From assembly GCF_002959755.1 (NCBI RefSeq), contig NZ_PPCW01000001.1:310001-374000 (forward strand): DNA of 64,000 nt, given 5' to 3'. Below, piece after piece: positions 62,350 through 64,000 of the stretch (within the stretch, counting starts at the first letter, position 1; each line of letters opens with the position of its first letter). The notes below the pieces were generated by a model, which made no database searches, was not told the DNA's origin, and saw nothing but the letters and a program-made list of their open reading frames with translations. This stretch comes from Veillonella sp. T11011-6 (GTDB lineage Bacteria; Bacillota; Negativicutes; Veillonellales; Veillonellaceae). Made by a program: the position numbers and the translations under genes.

Positions 62350-62378
62350 ATAGTAACACTTTTATTAGGGTTATGCAA
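62350..62378 (-). promoter_or_regulatory. Probable promoter of the riboflavin operon
   Basis: Minus-strand TTGCAT (62378-62373), 17-base spacer, TACTAT (62355-62350), with the riboswitch starting about 15-20 bases later. Confidence 0.65.
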
Positions 62379-62622
62379 CAATAAGAGTTTTGTATTGAGA
62401 AAAGATATTAAATATATAACCTGGAATAAAATAACTATTATTATATTTCTATTTTTATTAGATTGAAAATATATTATAATAACAATATAAACATATATAA
62501 ACTATGTATACATTAAATAGTAACTTTTATCACATAATTACACTACAAAGAGGTCTAATATAATAATATATGGTTTTATAACAATATTTAATTGATATTA
62601 TTTATTAAATATAGGTGATAAT

Positions 62623-64000
62623 ATGGCAAAAAAACGAATTTCTGATGTACTGATAGATGTCTTAGCCAATGCGGGCATCAAACGCATTTATGGTATCACT
62701 GGCGATAGTTTAAACTCTGTAAACGATAGTCTACGCCGCAATGGTAAGATTGCTTTTGAACATGTTCGACATGAAGAAACTGCAGCCTTTGCTGCAGGTG
62801 CAGAAGCAGCCTTAACTCATAAATTAACTGTATGTGCTGGTAGTTCTGGTCCTGGTAATTTACACTTGATCAACGGTTTATTTGATTGTCATCGCAATCG
62901 TGTTCCAGTATTGGCTATTGCCTCTCATATTCCGCAATCTGAAGTAGGCTTAAATTACTTCCAAGAAACACATCCAGAAAACTTATTCAAAGAATGTTCT
63001 TGTTTCTGTGAACTTGTTTCTAATCCAAAACAAATGCCTGAAATTCTATTCCGTGCTATGAATGCTGCTATTGGCAACCAAGATGTTGCTGTTATCGTCC
63101 TTCCTGGGGACGTGGCAGTTATGGAAATGGAAATCGACGAGTTACCTGTATGGAACCAACCTCGTTTACCTCATATCGTTCCACAACACGATGACATCGA
63201 AGAAATGGCTGCTCATTTAGAAACAGGCAAACGAATTACCCTCTTCTGTGGTGCAGGCTGTGAAGGTGCACATGATGAGGTCGTAGAATTAGCAAAACGC
63301 TTACAAGCTCCTGTAGTACATGCGTTCAGAGGTAAAGAATGGGTTGAATGGGATAATCCATATGATGTAGGTATGACAGGCCTATTAGGCTATACCTCTG
63401 GTTATCGTGCTATTGAACAATGCGACACACTCGTTATGCTTGGTACAGACTTCCCTTACCGTCCATTCTATCCGGAAAATGCAAAAGTAATCCAAGTTGA
63501 TAGAGATCCTAGTGCATTAGGTCGTCGTGTTCCTCTTACACAAGGTATTATTGGTACTGTAAAAGATACATTGAAAGAATTATTACCTCTCGTAGGCCAA
63601 CGCGGTGATACTGAATTTATCGACACTGTACGTAAAGCATATACTAAATTTAGAGGTGACTTAGATAGCTATGCAGTAGCTGAACCAGATGGTGTTGCAA
63701 TTCATCCACAATATTTTGTTAATCGTTTGAATAAGCTAGCAAGTGAAGATGCTATCTTTACCTTTGACGTAGGTACTCCAGTTATTTGGACTGCTCGTCA
63801 CTTAAAAACAAATGGTAAACGACGTATCTTAGGTTCCTATAACCATGGCTCCATGGCTAATGCTATGATGCATGCTATTGGAGCTCAAAATGCATGTCCA
63901 AACCGTCAAGTCATTTCCCTCTCCGGTGATGGTGGTTTCACAATGATGATGGGCGAAATGTTAACATTAAAACAACTTAACTTGCCAGTTAAAATCTTTG
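62623..64000 (+). CDS. Pyruvate oxidase/dehydrogenase (quinone), PoxB type (partial)
   Basis: Starts at ATG 62623 after AGGTGAT and runs out of the window with 459 codons visible. ThDP- and FAD-dependent oxidation of pyruvate to acetate and CO2 in the PoxB family. Seen: YGITGDSLNSVNDSL, HEETAAFAAGAEAAL with the catalytic Glu, CAGSSGPGNLHLINGLFDCHRN, YFQETHPENLFKEC and, near the end, the ThDP motif start LSGDGGFTMMMGEM. Strong resemblance to PoxB by motif order; acetolactate synthase would lack several of these. C-terminal membrane tail not visible. Confidence 0.9.
   Translation, partial: MAKKRISDVLIDVLANAGIKRIYGITGDSLNSVNDSLRRNGKIAFEHVRHEETAAFAAGAEAALTHKLTVCAGSSGPGNLHLINGLFDCHRNRVPVLAIASHIPQSEVGLNYFQETHPENLFKECSCFCELVSNPKQMPEILFRAMNAAIGNQDVAVIVLPGDVAVMEMEIDELPVWNQPRLPHIVPQHDDIEEMAAHLETGKRITLFCGAGCEGAHDEVVELAKRLQAPVVHAFRGKEWVEWDNPYDVGMTGLLGYTSGYRAIEQCDTLVMLGTDFPYRPFYPENAKVIQVDRDPSALGRRVPLTQGIIGTVKDTLKELLPLVGQRGDTEFIDTVRKAYTKFRGDLDSYAVAEPDGVAIHPQYFVNRLNKLASEDAIFTFDVGTPVIWTARHLKTNGKRRILGSYNHGSMANAMMHAIGAQNACPNRQVISLSGDGGFTMMMGEMLTLKQLNLPVKIF

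Larger units (their letters stand above)
62147..62622. other. Divergent region between ribD and the poxB-like gene
   Basis: 476 bases without a gene. 62158-62184: terminator of the riboswitch. 62220-62332: FMN aptamer. 62350-62378: minus-strand promoter. 62380-62622: AT-rich, with many ATAT words and no feature I can support apart from the AGGTGAT site of the poxB-like gene. Confidence 0.75.

Overview
This is a stretch of an AT-rich, low-GC chromosome from a member of the Bacillota. Veillonella or a close relative among the Negativicutes fits best. The reasons are the gene order (dnaK-dnaJ-prmA-rsmE-mtaB-HIT-rpsU-yqeY; asp23-nusB-xseAB-ispA-tlyA-nadK-argR-recN), a Gram-positive type LexA box, lysine and FMN riboswitches of the Bacillota type, and a B12 nucleotide-loop gene set. 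The genus is my recognition of the proteins, not the result of a search. No rRNA, tRNA, IS element or CRISPR array was seen.

Layout. 1-5571: chaperone and translation block (end of dnaK, dnaJ, prmA, rsmE, mtaB, HIT, rpsU, yqeY). 5682-7713: a long glutamine synthetase behind a leader with an intrinsic-terminator hairpin. 7807-8829 (-): PsiE-like protein and thiol peroxidase. 9112-13367: a two-gene ABC exporter with one degenerate ATP site, then a TrmH-type methyltransferase. 13534-19526: sugar deacetylase, flippase-like membrane protein, ACT protein, hom, thrB, htpX, ndk. 19592-27291: cobalamin adenosylation and nucleotide-loop assembly (pduO type, cobU, cobQ/cbiP, cbiB, cobS, pduX-like, cobD-like, cobC-like). 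27288-39521: pseudouridine synthase, M24 peptidase, efp, two Asp23 proteins, nusB, a TsaD paralogue, xseAB, ispA, a membrane protein, tlyA, nadK, a methyltransferase, argR, recN.

39518-42570: lysine riboswitch and dapB-asd-dapA. 42664-43930: lexA and a divergent small LysM protein sharing a control region with three LexA-like boxes. 44009-47282: lone tyrosine recombinase, VanW-family protein, PAP2 phosphatase. 47283-48157: very AT-rich accessory-looking stretch with several hairpins and one well-formed 49-codon gene. 48210-52627: DUF4241, HAD, DUF1848, methyltransferase and lipoprotein genes of uncertain role. 52733-57359 (-): mtnP, mtnA, ahcY and mtaD-like genes for methylthioadenosine and S-adenosylhomocysteine recycling. 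57468-58346 (-): hslO. 58541-62335 (-): ribD-ribE-ribBA-ribH behind an FMN riboswitch. 62623-64000: the start of a PoxB-type pyruvate oxidase.

How the parts connect. ThrB-side metabolism (hom, thrB) can supply threonine, which the PduX-like kinase and CobD-like decarboxylase turn into the aminopropanol phosphate linker of B12. The dap genes divert aspartate semialdehyde to lysine and diaminopimelate under lysine control. Five leaders (glutamine synthetase, chbG-like, asp23, dapB, ribD) share one design: an intrinsic terminator placed only some 5-20 bases before the start codon's ribosome binding site. Two of these are recognisable riboswitches and three have no ligand class that I can name. 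The most interesting items are the LexA/LysM control region, the glutamine synthetase and chbG-like leaders, the 49-residue protein, and a perfect 12-bp inverted repeat upstream of hslO made of two LexA-like sequences.
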